Notes: generated from the letters alone by a model not told the origin. DNA of 64,000 nucleotides from Bradyrhizobium liaoningense (GCF_018130825.1 NZ_JAFCJS010000009.1:62001-126000); one strand, 5' to 3'. Shown: positions 7,758 through 16,472, numbered from the stretch's first letter. Program-made: numbers and translations.

Positions 7758-9149
7758 ATGGTGTCCTTCGAGAGTTTGAGGAGTGAATACGAACGGAATT
7801 GGGCCGGTCTCGAGATCCGGCCCGGGCGCCACGCCGACGCGACTGCGGTCGCACGCAAGGCCATCAACGGCAAGGCGACCTATCAGCAGATCGAGCGGCT
7901 GACCGGCGTTCCCTGGTATTTCACGGCGCTCTGCCACTACCGCGAATCCAATTTCGATTTCGACACCTATCTCGGCAATGGCGAGTCGCTCCATCGCACG
8001 ACGACCCTCGTGCCGAAGGGGCGCGGCCCGTTCGCCACTTTCGTGGACGGCGCCGTGGACGCCTTCAGAATCGAGAATTTCGTCGGCGCGCAGGACTGGA
8101 GCATCGCGCGGATGCTGTTCCGGCTCGAAGCGTTCAACGGCTTCGGCTACCACGCCAAGGGCGTGAACTCGCCCTATCTCTACGGCGGCTCGAACCTGTA
8201 CGGCCCGCCCGAGGCGAGGGCCGGCAAATTCGTCCGCGATCACGTGTTCGACCCGAACCACCTCGATTCCCAGCTCGGCACCGCCGTGATCCTGCATGCG
8301 ATGCAGTCGCTGGATTCCTCGATCACGCTCGACGGCAGCCCGCAATTCGCAGCCCGCATCGAGCCGGAGGACGATGCGGCCTCGACCGTCGTCCTGATGC
8401 AGCAGGCGCTCAACAGGCTGGGCGCCAATCCGCCGCTTGCCGAGGACGGCATCAGCGGCCCGAAGACCCGGGCCGCGGTCTCGCAGTTTCAGCAGCAGAA
8501 CGGCCTCAGGGATACCGGCCTCCTCGACGGCGCCACGGTCGCCGCCATCACGCGCGCGACACAGCCCGGAGGGGTCATGCAGAGCGGCGACCTGTCCCAG
8601 GTCCTGAAGCGGCTGGAAGACCTCGCGCAGGTGCTGCGACCGTCAGCCGGCGGCGGAACGATCCCGGGACCGACGACATCGGGCAATACGCTGCCCGCCA
8701 CCAACGATCCGATCAACCTGTTCGAACGGCTGTTCTCCCTCGTCAACAAGACGACGCCCATGCCGGGACCGGTGGCCCCGACCAACCCCGCCCCCGTCGA
8801 TCAATTGAAGCAGGTCGTCGACCTGCTCAGCACGCTGCTCAACAAGAACGGCAAGCCCGTGCTCGGCCAGGTCAACGGCGCGATGGGCGAGACCATCGGC
8901 AAGCTGCTCGACGGCAAGAAGACCGCGCTCGGCATCGGCGGCTCGCTCATCACCGCACTGCTCTCCTCGGTGACGGCGAGCCCCAATGCGGGAGGTCTTG
9001 CCGGGCTGCTCGGCACGATCGTCTCGGCGGTGCCGGGCCTCGGTCAGTTCGCGATGCCGATCTCGCTCGCGCTCACCGTCTGGGGCGTGCTCGGCAAGCT
9101 GGAGAAATGGGCGCAAGGCACCGCACCGCCGCCGAAGGTGACGACATAG
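7758..9149 (+). CDS. Lysozyme-like peptidoglycan-binding protein
   Basis: A 463-residue protein. Residues about 1-190 resemble an endolysin or lysozyme-like domain: LTGVPWYFTALCHYRESNFD has a Glu in a typical catalytic setting and is followed by NGESLHRTTTLVPKGRGPF. A PG_binding_1 repeat follows (ALNRLGANPPLAEDGISGPK…FQQQNGL), then a long Pro/Thr-rich region and a hydrophobic, Gly-rich C-terminal part (ITALLSSVTASPNAGGLAGL and onward) that may contact membrane. There is no classical signal peptide. ATG 7758 with a GGGAGCGG-type site was preferred over an upstream TTG. No holin or phage genes are adjacent, so this is probably a chromosomal cell-wall enzyme. Hydrolase activity is inferred. Confidence 0.78.
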   Translation: MVSFESLRSEYERNWAGLEIRPGRHADATAVARKAINGKATYQQIERLTGVPWYFTALCHYRESNFDFDTYLGNGESLHRTTTLVPKGRGPFATFVDGAVDAFRIENFVGAQDWSIARMLFRLEAFNGFGYHAKGVNSPYLYGGSNLYGPPEARAGKFVRDHVFDPNHLDSQLGTAVILHAMQSLDSSITLDGSPQFAARIEPEDDAASTVVLMQQALNRLGANPPLAEDGISGPKTRAAVSQFQQQNGLRDTGLLDGATVAAITRATQPGGVMQSGDLSQVLKRLEDLAQVLRPSAGGGTIPGPTTSGNTLPATNDPINLFERLFSLVNKTTPMPGPVAPTNPAPVDQLKQVVDLLSTLLNKNGKPVLGQVNGAMGETIGKLLDGKKTALGIGGSLITALLSSVTASPNAGGLAGLLGTIVSAVPGLGQFAMPISLALTVWGVLGKLEKWAQGTAPPPKVTT

Positions 9150-9155
9150 CCGCGG

Positions 9156-9200
9156 CCATCCTTCGAGACGCCCGCCTGCGGCGGGTCCTCAGGATGAGGT
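9156..9200. repeat. Intergenic palindromic repeat (CATCCTTCGAGACG type)
   Basis: A 45-bp imperfect hairpin whose outer arms CATCCT/AGGATG and inner GCCCGC/GCGGGT pair. It sits 7 bp after a stop codon, between convergent genes, and could serve as a transcript end. Elements of this kind are dispersed in Bradyrhizobium genomes, from memory. Confidence 0.65.
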
Positions 9201-9219
9201 CGCATTTCGCGGGCGACGC

Positions 9220-9912
9220 CTACTGACGCAGCATGATCAGGGGATCGGCGGTGTCGGGGACGCGCCGCCACTGCGCGTTGTCGTCGGCCTCGAACTGCCA
9301 GACATCGCCTGACTTCGACATCAGGATGATCTGGCCGCGCTCGAGCCGCCATTGCGTCGGGTTGAACTGCGCAATGGCCGGGTCGCATCTCGGCTTGAGG
9401 AAGACCTGGAAATTGTCCTGGCCCGCTTCCGTGTTGGTCAGCGTCAGCCCGCAGACCGGCTGGCCGTTGCCGCGCACCATCGACCAGTCGCCGATCATCT
9501 GGTCCATCGACTTGGCCATCGAGCGGGCGGCGGCGAGGTCCTGCAGGATGTAGACGCCCTCGCCCTGGCGCAGGCCCTCGAAGATGCCGGCCTCGACCTC
9601 GGTGAAGTCGATCACGGCTTCACCGGTCGTATCCTGCAAGCGGACGATGTCGAGGCCCTTCACGCTCCAGGCGACGATGTCCTTGGTGAAGGGCAGCGCC
9701 GTCTTGCAGGCCGGCTCGAGCTCCAGCTTGAAGCCATGGCCTGCGGCATCGGCCTTGAGCGTGACGACGCAGGTCTTGCTGCGCTCGGTGGTCGAGAGCT
9801 CCCACTGCCCGGGCATCGATTTCTTCAGGCTCGTCGCATCCTGCGCCTGCGCGGTGCCGATCGCGGCCAAGTAGGCCGCGACGGCGAATGCAACGCCCCG
9901 AAGAACTCTCAT
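9220..9912 (-). CDS. AprI/Inh-type protease-inhibitor-like exported protein (two domains)
   Basis: A 230-residue protein with signal peptide MRVLRGVAFAVAAYLAAIGT followed by AQAQ. Two related domains follow: MPGQWELSTTERSKTCVVTL… (about 34-115) and MIGDWSMVRGNGQPVCGLTL… (about 138-225). Each has the W…C…L pattern of the Inh/Omp19-like beta-barrel inhibitors, with a second Cys further on that could form a disulfide. Family members inhibit metalloproteases or protect periplasmic proteins; no protease gene is nearby. It is the last gene of the five-gene operon, with start and upstream stop codons overlapping as TGATG. Confidence 0.8.
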   Translation of the reverse strand: MRVLRGVAFAVAAYLAAIGTAQAQDATSLKKSMPGQWELSTTERSKTCVVTLKADAAGHGFKLELEPACKTALPFTKDIVAWSVKGLDIVRLQDTTGEAVIDFTEVEAGIFEGLRQGEGVYILQDLAAARSMAKSMDQMIGDWSMVRGNGQPVCGLTLTNTEAGQDNFQVFLKPRCDPAIAQFNPTQWRLERGQIILMSKSGDVWQFEADDNAQWRRVPDTADPLIMLRQ

Positions 9913-10901
9913 CAGCGCCCCTTGAACGGCGTTTCCGCAACCGGCGTCAGCGGCGCCTTGCCGGCAAACCAGGACTTGAGATTGTCGACGACAAGCTGGT
10001 CCATGGCGTTGCGCGTCACCACCGAGGCCGAGCCGATATGCGGCAGCAGCACGACATTCTGCATGGACTTGAGCTCGTCCGGCACGGTCGGCTCGGCCGC
10101 GAACACGTCGAGGCCGGCGGCGAGGATGGTGCCTGATTTCAGCGCCTGGATCAGCGCCGGCTCGTCGACCACGGAGCCGCGCGCGACGTTGACCAGCACG
10201 CCGCGTGGGCCGAGCGCCTTGAGCACCTCGGCATTGATCATCTTGTTGGTCGAGGCGCCGCCGGGCACGATCACCATCAAGGTGTCCACCGCCTTCGCCA
10301 TCTCGATCAAATCAGGATAGTGCTTGTAGGAGACGTCCTTGGACGGATTGCGCGAATGATAGACCACCGGCACCAGCGAGGCGTCGAGCCGGCGCGCGAT
10401 GGCCTGGCCGATCCGGCCCATGCCGACGATGCCGACCTTGCGGTCGCGCAGCGAGCCGACGCTGAGCGGATAGTTCTGCGTCTGCCAGAGCCCGGAGCGG
10501 ACGTAGCGGTCGGCCTTGATGAACTCGCGCAAGGTGGAGATCAGCAGGCCCATCGCGACGTCGGCGACCTCCTCGGTCAGCACGTCGGGCGTGTTGGTGA
10601 CGATGATGTTGTGCTCGGCCGCGTATTTGGCGTCGATGTGGTCGTAGCCGACACCGAAGCTCGCCACCATCTCGATCTTGGGCAGTTGCGACAGCGAATC
10701 CTTGTCGGCCCGCACGGTGTGATAGGTCACCGCGACGCCGCGGATCTTTTCGCGGATCGCCGGGGTCAGGCGCTCGAGGTCACCGCGCGTCTCGGCCTTG
10801 TGCACGACGAAATGATCGGAAAACCCGCTTTCGAGGATCGGCCGCACCGGTCCATAAATCAAAAGATCGATCTTTTCGGACGAAATCGAACCGGTAGACA
10901 T
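9912..10901 (-). CDS. D-isomer-specific 2-hydroxyacid dehydrogenase
   Basis: A 329-residue cytoplasmic NAD(P)-dependent oxidoreductase. The Rossmann motif GIVGMGRIG lies in the middle of the protein. The catalytic Arg (NVARGSVVDE), Glu (AGLDVFAAEP) and His (LLPHIGSAS) of the family are all present. It would reduce a 2-keto acid such as glyoxylate or hydroxypyruvate, or oxidise the hydroxy acid; the exact substrate is unknown. AAGGAAAG precedes the ATG. The start overlaps the stop of the permease gene, placing the enzyme in the transporter operon and suggesting it acts on the imported compound or a product of it. Confidence 0.9.
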   Translation of the reverse strand: MSTGSISSEKIDLLIYGPVRPILESGFSDHFVVHKAETRGDLERLTPAIREKIRGVAVTYHTVRADKDSLSQLPKIEMVASFGVGYDHIDAKYAAEHNIIVTNTPDVLTEEVADVAMGLLISTLREFIKADRYVRSGLWQTQNYPLSVGSLRDRKVGIVGMGRIGQAIARRLDASLVPVVYHSRNPSKDVSYKHYPDLIEMAKAVDTLMVIVPGGASTNKMINAEVLKALGPRGVLVNVARGSVVDEPALIQALKSGTILAAGLDVFAAEPTVPDELKSMQNVVLLPHIGSASVVTRNAMDQLVVDNLKSWFAGKAPLTPVAETPFKGR

Positions 10902-11719
10902 CAGCTTTCCTTTCCAAGCGCGCTTTCGTGCCAGCGCCGTAAAACGAGGTGGGAAACTAGCGCCAGCACCCCATAGATGACAATCCCGGCCAGCGACAAC
11001 AAAAGCAGCGCCGCGAACATGCGGGGTATGTTCAAGCGGTAGCCCGACTCGGCGATCCTGTAGGCGAGCCCGGAGCCCGCGCCGGCCGTTCCGGCCGCGA
11101 TTTCGGCCACCACAGCGCCGATCAGCGACAGGCCGCCGGCGATACGCAATCCGCCGAGGATAAAGGGCAGCGCCGCCGGCAGCTTCAGGAAACGCAGGGT
11201 TTGTGGCTTTGATGCGCCATAGAGCTGGAACAGGCCGGCGAGGTTGCGGTCGACCGAGTTCAGCCCCAGCGTGGTGTTGGACAGCACCGGGAAAAAGGCG
11301 ACGATGAAGGCGCAGACGACGACCGCGGTCTGCTGCTCCAGATAGATCAGGAGCAGCGGCGCAATCGCGATGACAGGCGTCACCTGGAGCACGATTGCAT
11401 AGGGGAACAGCGAATATTCCACCCATTTCGACTGGTTGAACAGCAGCGCCAGCGCGATGCCGCCGATACTGGCGGCGACAAAACCTTCGAGCGTCGTCAG
11501 AAGCGTGGTCGCGAGCGATTGTGACAGCACCGCCCAATCCTTGATCAGTGTCAGGACGATGATCGACGGCGCCGGCAGCACGTAAGGCGGGATGTCCTTG
11601 ATGCGGACCACGAGTTCCCAGGCGAGGAGGCCTGCCGCGAACACGACGACGGGCAGCACGAAGCGCATCGCGCGCTGCGCACCGGACGGCTTCGCGGTGG
11701 CGGGGGCTTGCGCGTTCAT
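10901..11719 (-). CDS. ABC transporter permease (SsuC/ThiX-like)
   Basis: A 272-residue inner-membrane protein with about six hydrophobic segments. The BPD_transp_1 pattern has the EAA-type loop (NLAGLFQLYGASKPQTLRFL…LP) that docks the ATPase. It belongs to the nitrate/sulfonate/taurine/pyrimidine permease group. The start ATG 11719 overlaps the stop of the upstream ATPase gene, and its stop overlaps the dehydrogenase start, so translation of the three genes is probably coupled. Confidence 0.9.
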   Translation of the reverse strand: MNAQAPATAKPSGAQRAMRFVLPVVVFAAGLLAWELVVRIKDIPPYVLPAPSIIVLTLIKDWAVLSQSLATTLLTTLEGFVAASIGGIALALLFNQSKWVEYSLFPYAIVLQVTPVIAIAPLLLIYLEQQTAVVVCAFIVAFFPVLSNTTLGLNSVDRNLAGLFQLYGASKPQTLRFLKLPAALPFILGGLRIAGGLSLIGAVVAEIAAGTAGAGSGLAYRIAESGYRLNIPRMFAALLLLSLAGIVIYGVLALVSHLVLRRWHESALGKES

Positions 11720-12531
11720 AACGTCGACTGCCCCGAATAAGACGGCGCCAGCGCGGCCGACACGCGCCGGCAATAATCGGAATAGGCGGCGGAGGTACGA
11801 AACTCCTCACCGCGCGGCTCGACCGTCTCGATGCGGATATCGGCCTGGATGCGGCCCGGCCGCGCCGTCATGACCACGACGCGCTGTGACAGATAGACGG
11901 ATTCGAACACCGAATGCGTGACGAAGATGACGGTCTTGCCGAGCGCTCGCCACAGCGCGAGCAGATCGTTGTTGAGGCGGAAGCGCGTGATCTCGTCGAG
12001 CGCTGCGAACGGCTCATCCATCAGGAGGATATCAGGATCGGTGACGAGTGCGCGCGCCAGCGACACCCGCATCTTCATGCCGCCGGAGAGCTCGCGTGGG
12101 AATGCGTCGGCGAAATCGGCGAGCCCGACGCTGGCCAGCGCCTCATTGGCTCGCGCGCGTCCTTCCGCCTTCGGGACGCCGCCAAGCCTCAGCGGCAATC
12201 GCACGTTCTCGCGCACGCTGGTCCAGGGCATCAGGGTCGGCTCCTGGAACACGAAGCCGATGCCGTGACCCGGCTGCGCGGGGCCTTCGTGGCGCGCCAC
12301 CCGCACTGTGCCCGATGACGGCGCGCTGAGACCGGCGATCAGCCGCAGCGCCGTCGACTTGCCGCAGCCGGACGGTCCGAGCAGCGAGATGAACTCGCCC
12401 TTGCGCACGGCAAGATCGAGCGGGCCGAGCGCCATGACGCCGTTGTCGTAAGCCTTGGTCACGCCGCGCAGGCTGACGGCGAGAGCCGTCAGGCTGGCCT
12501 CGACGGCTGACGAGGTTTGGGCAGCCGACAT
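11716..12531 (-). CDS. ABC transporter ATP-binding protein
   Basis: A 271-residue ATPase with Walker A GPSGCGKST, Q-loop FVFQEP, signature LSGGM, Walker B ILLMDEP and H-loop VTHSV. The variant signature LSGGMKMRV and FQEPTLMPW are typical of SsuB/TauB/ThiZ-type importers. The start was set at MSAAQTSSAVEA, 10 bp after the binding-protein gene; a start 13 codons further upstream would overlap that gene. It energises the adjacent permease. Confidence 0.92.
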   Translation of the reverse strand: MSAAQTSSAVEASLTALAVSLRGVTKAYDNGVMALGPLDLAVRKGEFISLLGPSGCGKSTALRLIAGLSAPSSGTVRVARHEGPAQPGHGIGFVFQEPTLMPWTSVRENVRLPLRLGGVPKAEGRARANEALASVGLADFADAFPRELSGGMKMRVSLARALVTDPDILLMDEPFAALDEITRFRLNNDLLALWRALGKTVIFVTHSVFESVYLSQRVVVMTARPGRIQADIRIETVEPRGEEFRTSAAYSDYCRRVSAALAPSYSGQSTL

Positions 12532-12541
12532 CGACCGCGCG

Positions 12542-13564
12542 TTATTGCTTGCTCGGGCGCAGCTCGACACCGACGCCCTTGTTGACGAAGCGCAGCGTGT
12601 AGGACTTGCGGAAATCGAGATCGGCCTTCACGACACCCGCCTTCACCATCTTGTTGAAGAACGAGGTGTAGCGCTCGTCGCTCATGGCGCCGATGCCGTT
12701 CTTCAAGCTGTCGCCGGAATCGACGATGCCGTGTTCCTTCATCTTGGCGACGGAATAGGCGAGCAGATCGTCGGTCATCTCCGGGTTGAGCTGCTTGATC
12801 AGGGCATTGCCGGCGGAATTGTCGCGGTAGATGTAATTGTACCAGCCGATCATGGAGGCATCGACGAAGCGCTGCACGAGGTCCGGCTTCTTCTCGACGA
12901 TGTCGCGGCGGGTCTCGATCAAGGTCGAATAGGTGTTGAAGCCGTAATCGGCGAGCAGCAGCACGTTGGGCTTGAAGCCGGCGGCCTTCTCGACCGCGAA
13001 GGGCTCGGAGGTGACATAGCCCTGCATCGCGCTCTTGGGATTGGCGATGAAGGGCTGCGGATTGAAATTGTAGGGCCGGACGTTCTTCTCGTTGAAACCA
13101 TATTCGGACTTCAGCCACTGGAAGTAGCTGGTCATGCCCTCCTTGGAGACGAACAGCGTCAGCGGCTTGAGGTCCTCGATCTTGGCGACCTTGGCATCGG
13201 GCTGCGTCAGCATCACCTGCGGATCCTTCTGGAACACCGCAGCGATGGTGACGACAGGGACGTTGTTCGCGACCGCATCGAACGACATCAGCGTGTTCGC
13301 GGCCATGAAGAAATCGATCTTGCCGGCGATCAGCAGCATCCGGTTGTTCTCGTTGGGACCGCCGGGGACGATGGTGACGTCCAGCCCGTACTTCTTGTAG
13401 GTGCCGTCGGCGACCGCCTGGAAGAAGCCGCCGTGCTCGGCCTCGGCGACCCAGTTGGTGCCGAAGGTGACCTTGTCGAGCGTCTCGGCGCGCGCCGGCA
13501 GGACCGAGACCAAAGCGGCCATCAGGCCTGCCGTTAACGCTCGTCGCAGATGAGAGGGGCTCAT
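12542..13564 (-). CDS. ABC transporter substrate-binding protein (NMT1/THI5-like)
   Basis: A 340-residue periplasmic binding protein with signal peptide (LTAGLMAALVSVLPARA). The THI5/NMT1 fold shows as FGTNWVAEAEHGGFFQAVAD, YGLDVTIVPGG and GKIDFFMAANTL. Relatives bind hydroxymethylpyrimidine, riboflavin precursors or other small heterocycles; the true ligand is unknown. It is the first gene of the operon binding protein-ATPase-permease-dehydrogenase-Inh-like protein. It diverges from a creatininase-family hydrolase, so a cyclic amide or similar nitrogen compound is a possible substrate (inference). Confidence 0.88.
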   Translation of the reverse strand: MSPSHLRRALTAGLMAALVSVLPARAETLDKVTFGTNWVAEAEHGGFFQAVADGTYKKYGLDVTIVPGGPNENNRMLLIAGKIDFFMAANTLMSFDAVANNVPVVTIAAVFQKDPQVMLTQPDAKVAKIEDLKPLTLFVSKEGMTSYFQWLKSEYGFNEKNVRPYNFNPQPFIANPKSAMQGYVTSEPFAVEKAAGFKPNVLLLADYGFNTYSTLIETRRDIVEKKPDLVQRFVDASMIGWYNYIYRDNSAGNALIKQLNPEMTDDLLAYSVAKMKEHGIVDSGDSLKNGIGAMSDERYTSFFNKMVKAGVVKADLDFRKSYTLRFVNKGVGVELRPSKQ

Positions 13565-13642
13565 GAGTGCACTCCGTCGATCGCTTCTAGCCCAATCGCT
13601 TCTGGCTCATGCCAAGCCAACGCGATAGAACCGCATGACATT

Positions 13643-13673
13643 GGGGACGCGAGCCGGCCAGGCCCGCGTCCCC
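13643..13673. promoter_or_regulatory. GC-rich hairpin in divergent promoter region
   Basis: GGGGACGCG (13643-13651) and CGCGTCCCC (13665-13673) form a perfect 9-bp stem with a 13-nt loop. The hairpin lies between the divergent transporter operon and the creatininase gene. No T-run follows, so it is not a classical terminator. It could be a regulatory site or a leader structure. Confidence 0.35.
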
Positions 13674-13716
13674 TCATACCCCAAATTACGTGACAAATTC
13701 GGGCAAAGAAACCTTG

Positions 13717-14523
13717 ATGACGCCGCCCCGTGACTGGATCGACATCAACTGGGCTCATGCCGGCCCTGCAGATGTGTCGCGTTGGATCGCGGTGCTGCCG
13801 CTGGCAGCGACCGAGCAGCACGGCCCGCATTTGCCGCTCGAGACGGACGTGCTGATCGCGGACGCCTATCTCGCGCGCGTGCGCGAGCTCCTGTCCGCAA
13901 ATGTTCCGGCCAGCTTTCTTCCCGTCGAACCGGTCGGCATTTCCACCGAGCATATCGACTATCCGGGCACGCAGACGCTGCCGACTGACGCGGCGCTGAA
14001 GAGGTGGACGGGAATCGGCGAGGACATCGCGCGTCGCGGCGTGAGGAAGCTCGTCATCATCACCAGCCATGGCGGCAACAGCGCGGCCATGATGCTGGTT
14101 GCGCAGGACCTTCGCGCGCATCACAAGCTCTTCGTGGTGACGACGTCGTGGTCGCGGCTTTCGGGGGCGGACAAACTGTTCCCGGCCGAAGAAGTGCGCC
14201 ACGGCATTCATGGCGGCGCGGTCGAGACCTCGATCATGCTGGCGCGCTATCCCGATCAGGTGCGGAAAGATGCGATCGCGGATTTTCCGGCGAGCAGCAT
14301 CGCGCTGGAGAAGCAGTATCGCTGGCTGTCGACGCAGCGCCCCGCGCCGTTCGCCTGGCAGGCGCAGGATCTCAACGCCAGCGGCGCGGTCGGCGATGCG
14401 ACGTTGGCCGTCGCCGGGAAAGGCGAGCAGCTGATCGATCAGGGCGCGCGCGCCTTTTGCGAGCTGCTGGGTGAGGTCGATAACTTCGACGTGAACAGGC
14501 TCGCCAAAGGCCCCCTCGGCTAA
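13717..14523 (+). CDS. Creatininase family amidohydrolase
   Basis: A 268-residue cytoplasmic metal-dependent hydrolase. Family metal-ligand motifs are present: PLAATEQHGPHLPLETD (Glu, His, Asp), ITSHGGNSAAM (His) and HGGAVETS (Glu). Members hydrolyse cyclic amides such as creatinine or formamide-type intermediates; several are involved in pterin, riboflavin or mycofactocin-type pathways. The substrate here is unknown, but divergence from the THI5-like importer suggests shared use. ATG 13717 was preferred; a GTG at 13690 in frame is possible. Confidence 0.85.
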   Translation: MTPPRDWIDINWAHAGPADVSRWIAVLPLAATEQHGPHLPLETDVLIADAYLARVRELLSANVPASFLPVEPVGISTEHIDYPGTQTLPTDAALKRWTGIGEDIARRGVRKLVIITSHGGNSAAMMLVAQDLRAHHKLFVVTTSWSRLSGADKLFPAEEVRHGIHGGAVETSIMLARYPDQVRKDAIADFPASSIALEKQYRWLSTQRPAPFAWQAQDLNASGAVGDATLAVAGKGEQLIDQGARAFCELLGEVDNFDVNRLAKGPLG

Positions 14524-14663
14524 CCCGCATCCAACTGAAACTATTCGAGAAATGACCGCCTTCCGAGAGCGCCAGGTGGGCTTTCGAACCTGACACGGCA
14601 TGCCTCCGTCCAACTGGGCACGCGGGCCACAACGGACCGCCTCAACACCGGATGGAGTTTCTC

Positions 14664-14927
14664 ATGTCGATCAAGACCAAGATTGCCGCCGCAGCTCTCG
14701 CTGCCCTCGCCGTCACCGGCAGCATCGTGTCCACCACCTCCGCGGCCGAAGCCAAGCAGCCCGGCTGGGTCTGGGGTGTCGGCGCCGGCATCGCCACCGC
14801 CGCCGTCGTCGGCTCCGCGATCGCCGCCAGCAACGACCCCTATTACTACGGCTATCACCGCTGCGGCTGGGTCGCCCAATACAACGCTTTCGGCCAGTAC
14901 GTCGGCCGCGTTCGTACCTGCTACTGA
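14664..14927 (+). CDS. Small exported protein, Gly/Ala and Tyr rich
   Basis: An 87-residue protein with signal peptide MSIKTKIAAAALAALAVTGS and following residues to AEA. A short hydrophobic Gly/Ala stretch (VGAGIATAAVVGSAIAAS) leads to the tail PYYYGYHRCGWVAQYNAFGQ ending RVRTCY. It resembles many small exported proteins of Rhizobiales of unknown function. The two tail cysteines may pair. ATG 14664 has GGAG at proper spacing; an ATG 12 bp upstream does not. A strong intrinsic terminator follows. Confidence 0.78.
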   Translation: MSIKTKIAAAALAALAVTGSIVSTTSAAEAKQPGWVWGVGAGIATAAVVGSAIAASNDPYYYGYHRCGWVAQYNAFGQYVGRVRTCY

Positions 14928-15005
14928 TCTGAGTACCTGAGGCCGATCTCCCACGTGGATCCTGCGTCCGACACGGGCGCCTCATCCACCCCGTGTCGTG
15001 CCCCC

Positions 15006-15044
15006 GACCCGCCCGGCTGTCCCCCCGGGCGGGTCAACCTTTTT
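15006..15044 (+). terminator. Rho-independent terminator
   Basis: Perfect 11-bp stem GACCCGCCCGG / CCGGGCGGGTC with an 8-nt loop, followed by AACCTTTTT. It lies 79 bp after the stop of the small exported protein gene and should end that transcript before the DUF1194 gene. Confidence 0.88.
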
Positions 15045-15119
15045 GGGCCCGCCAGAACAGCCCAACAACAATAACTCAGACTGTCCTTCCGATTGCACGT
15101 TCCGCGTGTCAGGATACGA

Positions 15120-16100
15120 ATGAGTGGCTGGAGGGCGAGCGTGAATTGGCGGGTCTCAATTGGATCGATCCTGATTACGATCCTGACATCGACGCAGGCA
15201 TTTTCCGGGCCGGAATCACAGCCACAACCAGCGATCCAGACTGACAGCCGCCCCGCCGTGGACATCGAACTCGTGATCGCGGTCGACGTTTCGTTCTCGG
15301 TGGACCCGGATGACGTCGCGGCGCAGCGCGAAGGCTATGCCAACGCCATTGTCTCGGAGGAATTTCTGCAAGCCTTGCGCGCCGGTCCTGCCGGCAAGAT
15401 CGCGCTGACCTACTTCGAATGGTCATCGACGAAGGATCAGAACGTCGTCGTCCCCTGGCGGCAGATCGACGGACCGGAAGCGGCCGAGGCCGTCGCAGCG
15501 GAAATCATGAAGGCACCGATCCGCCGCGGTTCGCGCACGTCGATTTCGGGTGCGATCAAGTTCGCCATACCGCTGTTCGAGCAGAGCCCATACCGTGGCT
15601 CGCGCCGTGTCATCGACATTTCGGGCGATGGTCCCAACAACACCGGCGATCCTGTCGCCACTGCGCGCGACACAGCGTTGCAGCAGGGCATCGTCATCAC
15701 CGGCCTGCCGGTCATGATCAATGCAACGCCTCCTGGTCAGGCCGACACCGGCCATATCGATCATATCGATTGGTACTATGAGGATTGCGTGATCGGCGGC
15801 CCAGGTTCCTTTGTTGTGCCGGTCACCGATCGCGAAAACTTCAAGGAGGCGATCCGGACCAAGCTGGCTCTTGAGGTCGCGGGCCGCACGCCGGAAGGAT
15901 CGACTGCCCCCTCTGGGGACAAGAAGCCGCGGGTTCTCTGCACGATCGGTGAGAAGCTCTGGCAGGAGCGGTGGAATACGCCGGCGACGTATAGTCCGGC
16001 GATGAGCAAACCGGCGAACAGTCCGGCGGTGAACAGTCCGGCGAACAAGGATGACGCGCTGCTCGACAGGAAGATCAAGGGCATCTGCCGCGGCTGCTAG
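15120..16100 (+). CDS. DUF1194 (VWA-like) exported protein with Cys tail
   Basis: A 326-residue protein with an N-terminal signal or anchor segment (VSIGSILITILTSTQAFS). The DUF1194 domain follows: VIAVDVSFSVDPDD is a von Willebrand A-like MIDAS (DxSxS), and RVIDISGDGPNNTG contributes the second Asp motif. VWA domains bind ligands through a divalent metal. The tail has a repetitive SPA/KPAN segment and ends ICRGC, a tail shared with the small protein at 43245-43517. ATG 15120 has AGGA at suitable spacing. Function is unknown; a periplasmic binding role is inferred. Confidence 0.85.
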   Translation: MSGWRASVNWRVSIGSILITILTSTQAFSGPESQPQPAIQTDSRPAVDIELVIAVDVSFSVDPDDVAAQREGYANAIVSEEFLQALRAGPAGKIALTYFEWSSTKDQNVVVPWRQIDGPEAAEAVAAEIMKAPIRRGSRTSISGAIKFAIPLFEQSPYRGSRRVIDISGDGPNNTGDPVATARDTALQQGIVITGLPVMINATPPGQADTGHIDHIDWYYEDCVIGGPGSFVVPVTDRENFKEAIRTKLALEVAGRTPEGSTAPSGDKKPRVLCTIGEKLWQERWNTPATYSPAMSKPANSPAVNSPANKDDALLDRKIKGICRGC

Positions 16101-16472
16101 GTGCTTCCGCCGGCCGGCGACCGACCGGCCTTCGCCATCCCGCTGCCCCGCTCCCATTTGCTTGGCCTCCGACAGGTCTCCTGCAGAGGCCGGGCTCCGC
16201 TCGGGCGGTCCAGGTTGCTGGGCCGCGAGGCGATGTTGCAGCCCCGTCACACAGCGGTGCGAACCATCTTCTGCGGCAACGCGCGCCAGTTGCTATTGCG
16301 AATTAATCGCAATAAGGTTCGCAACAGGTCCAGGGGCTTGGGACGAAGTCGCGTCGAATCGAGATCATCTCGGCCGATTGCGTCGGCAACCGAGGCCTGA
16401 TGACAGAGTGACCGCGAATCGGCAGGGATATCGCGGCGAGTGGGACACATTCGCGTTTGGGGGCGTTTCGTT
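16101..16472. other. Intergenic region without recognised gene
   Basis: 372 bp between the DUF1194 gene and the porin fusion. The first part is GC rich with short self-complementary runs (GCCGGCCGGCG…CGGCC). Around 16300 it becomes AT richer (GAATTAATCGCAATAAGG), where the promoter of the porin gene probably lies. No coding pattern was seen. Confidence 0.5.

Noticed and set aside
7758..9149. Prophage lysis gene
   Set aside because: No holin, tail, portal, integrase or repressor genes nearby; composition like the rest of the chromosome.
10320..10976. 218-codon plus-strand frame opposite the hydroxyacid dehydrogenase
   Set aside because: Composition typical of a shadow frame; the dehydrogenase on the minus strand has all catalytic motifs.
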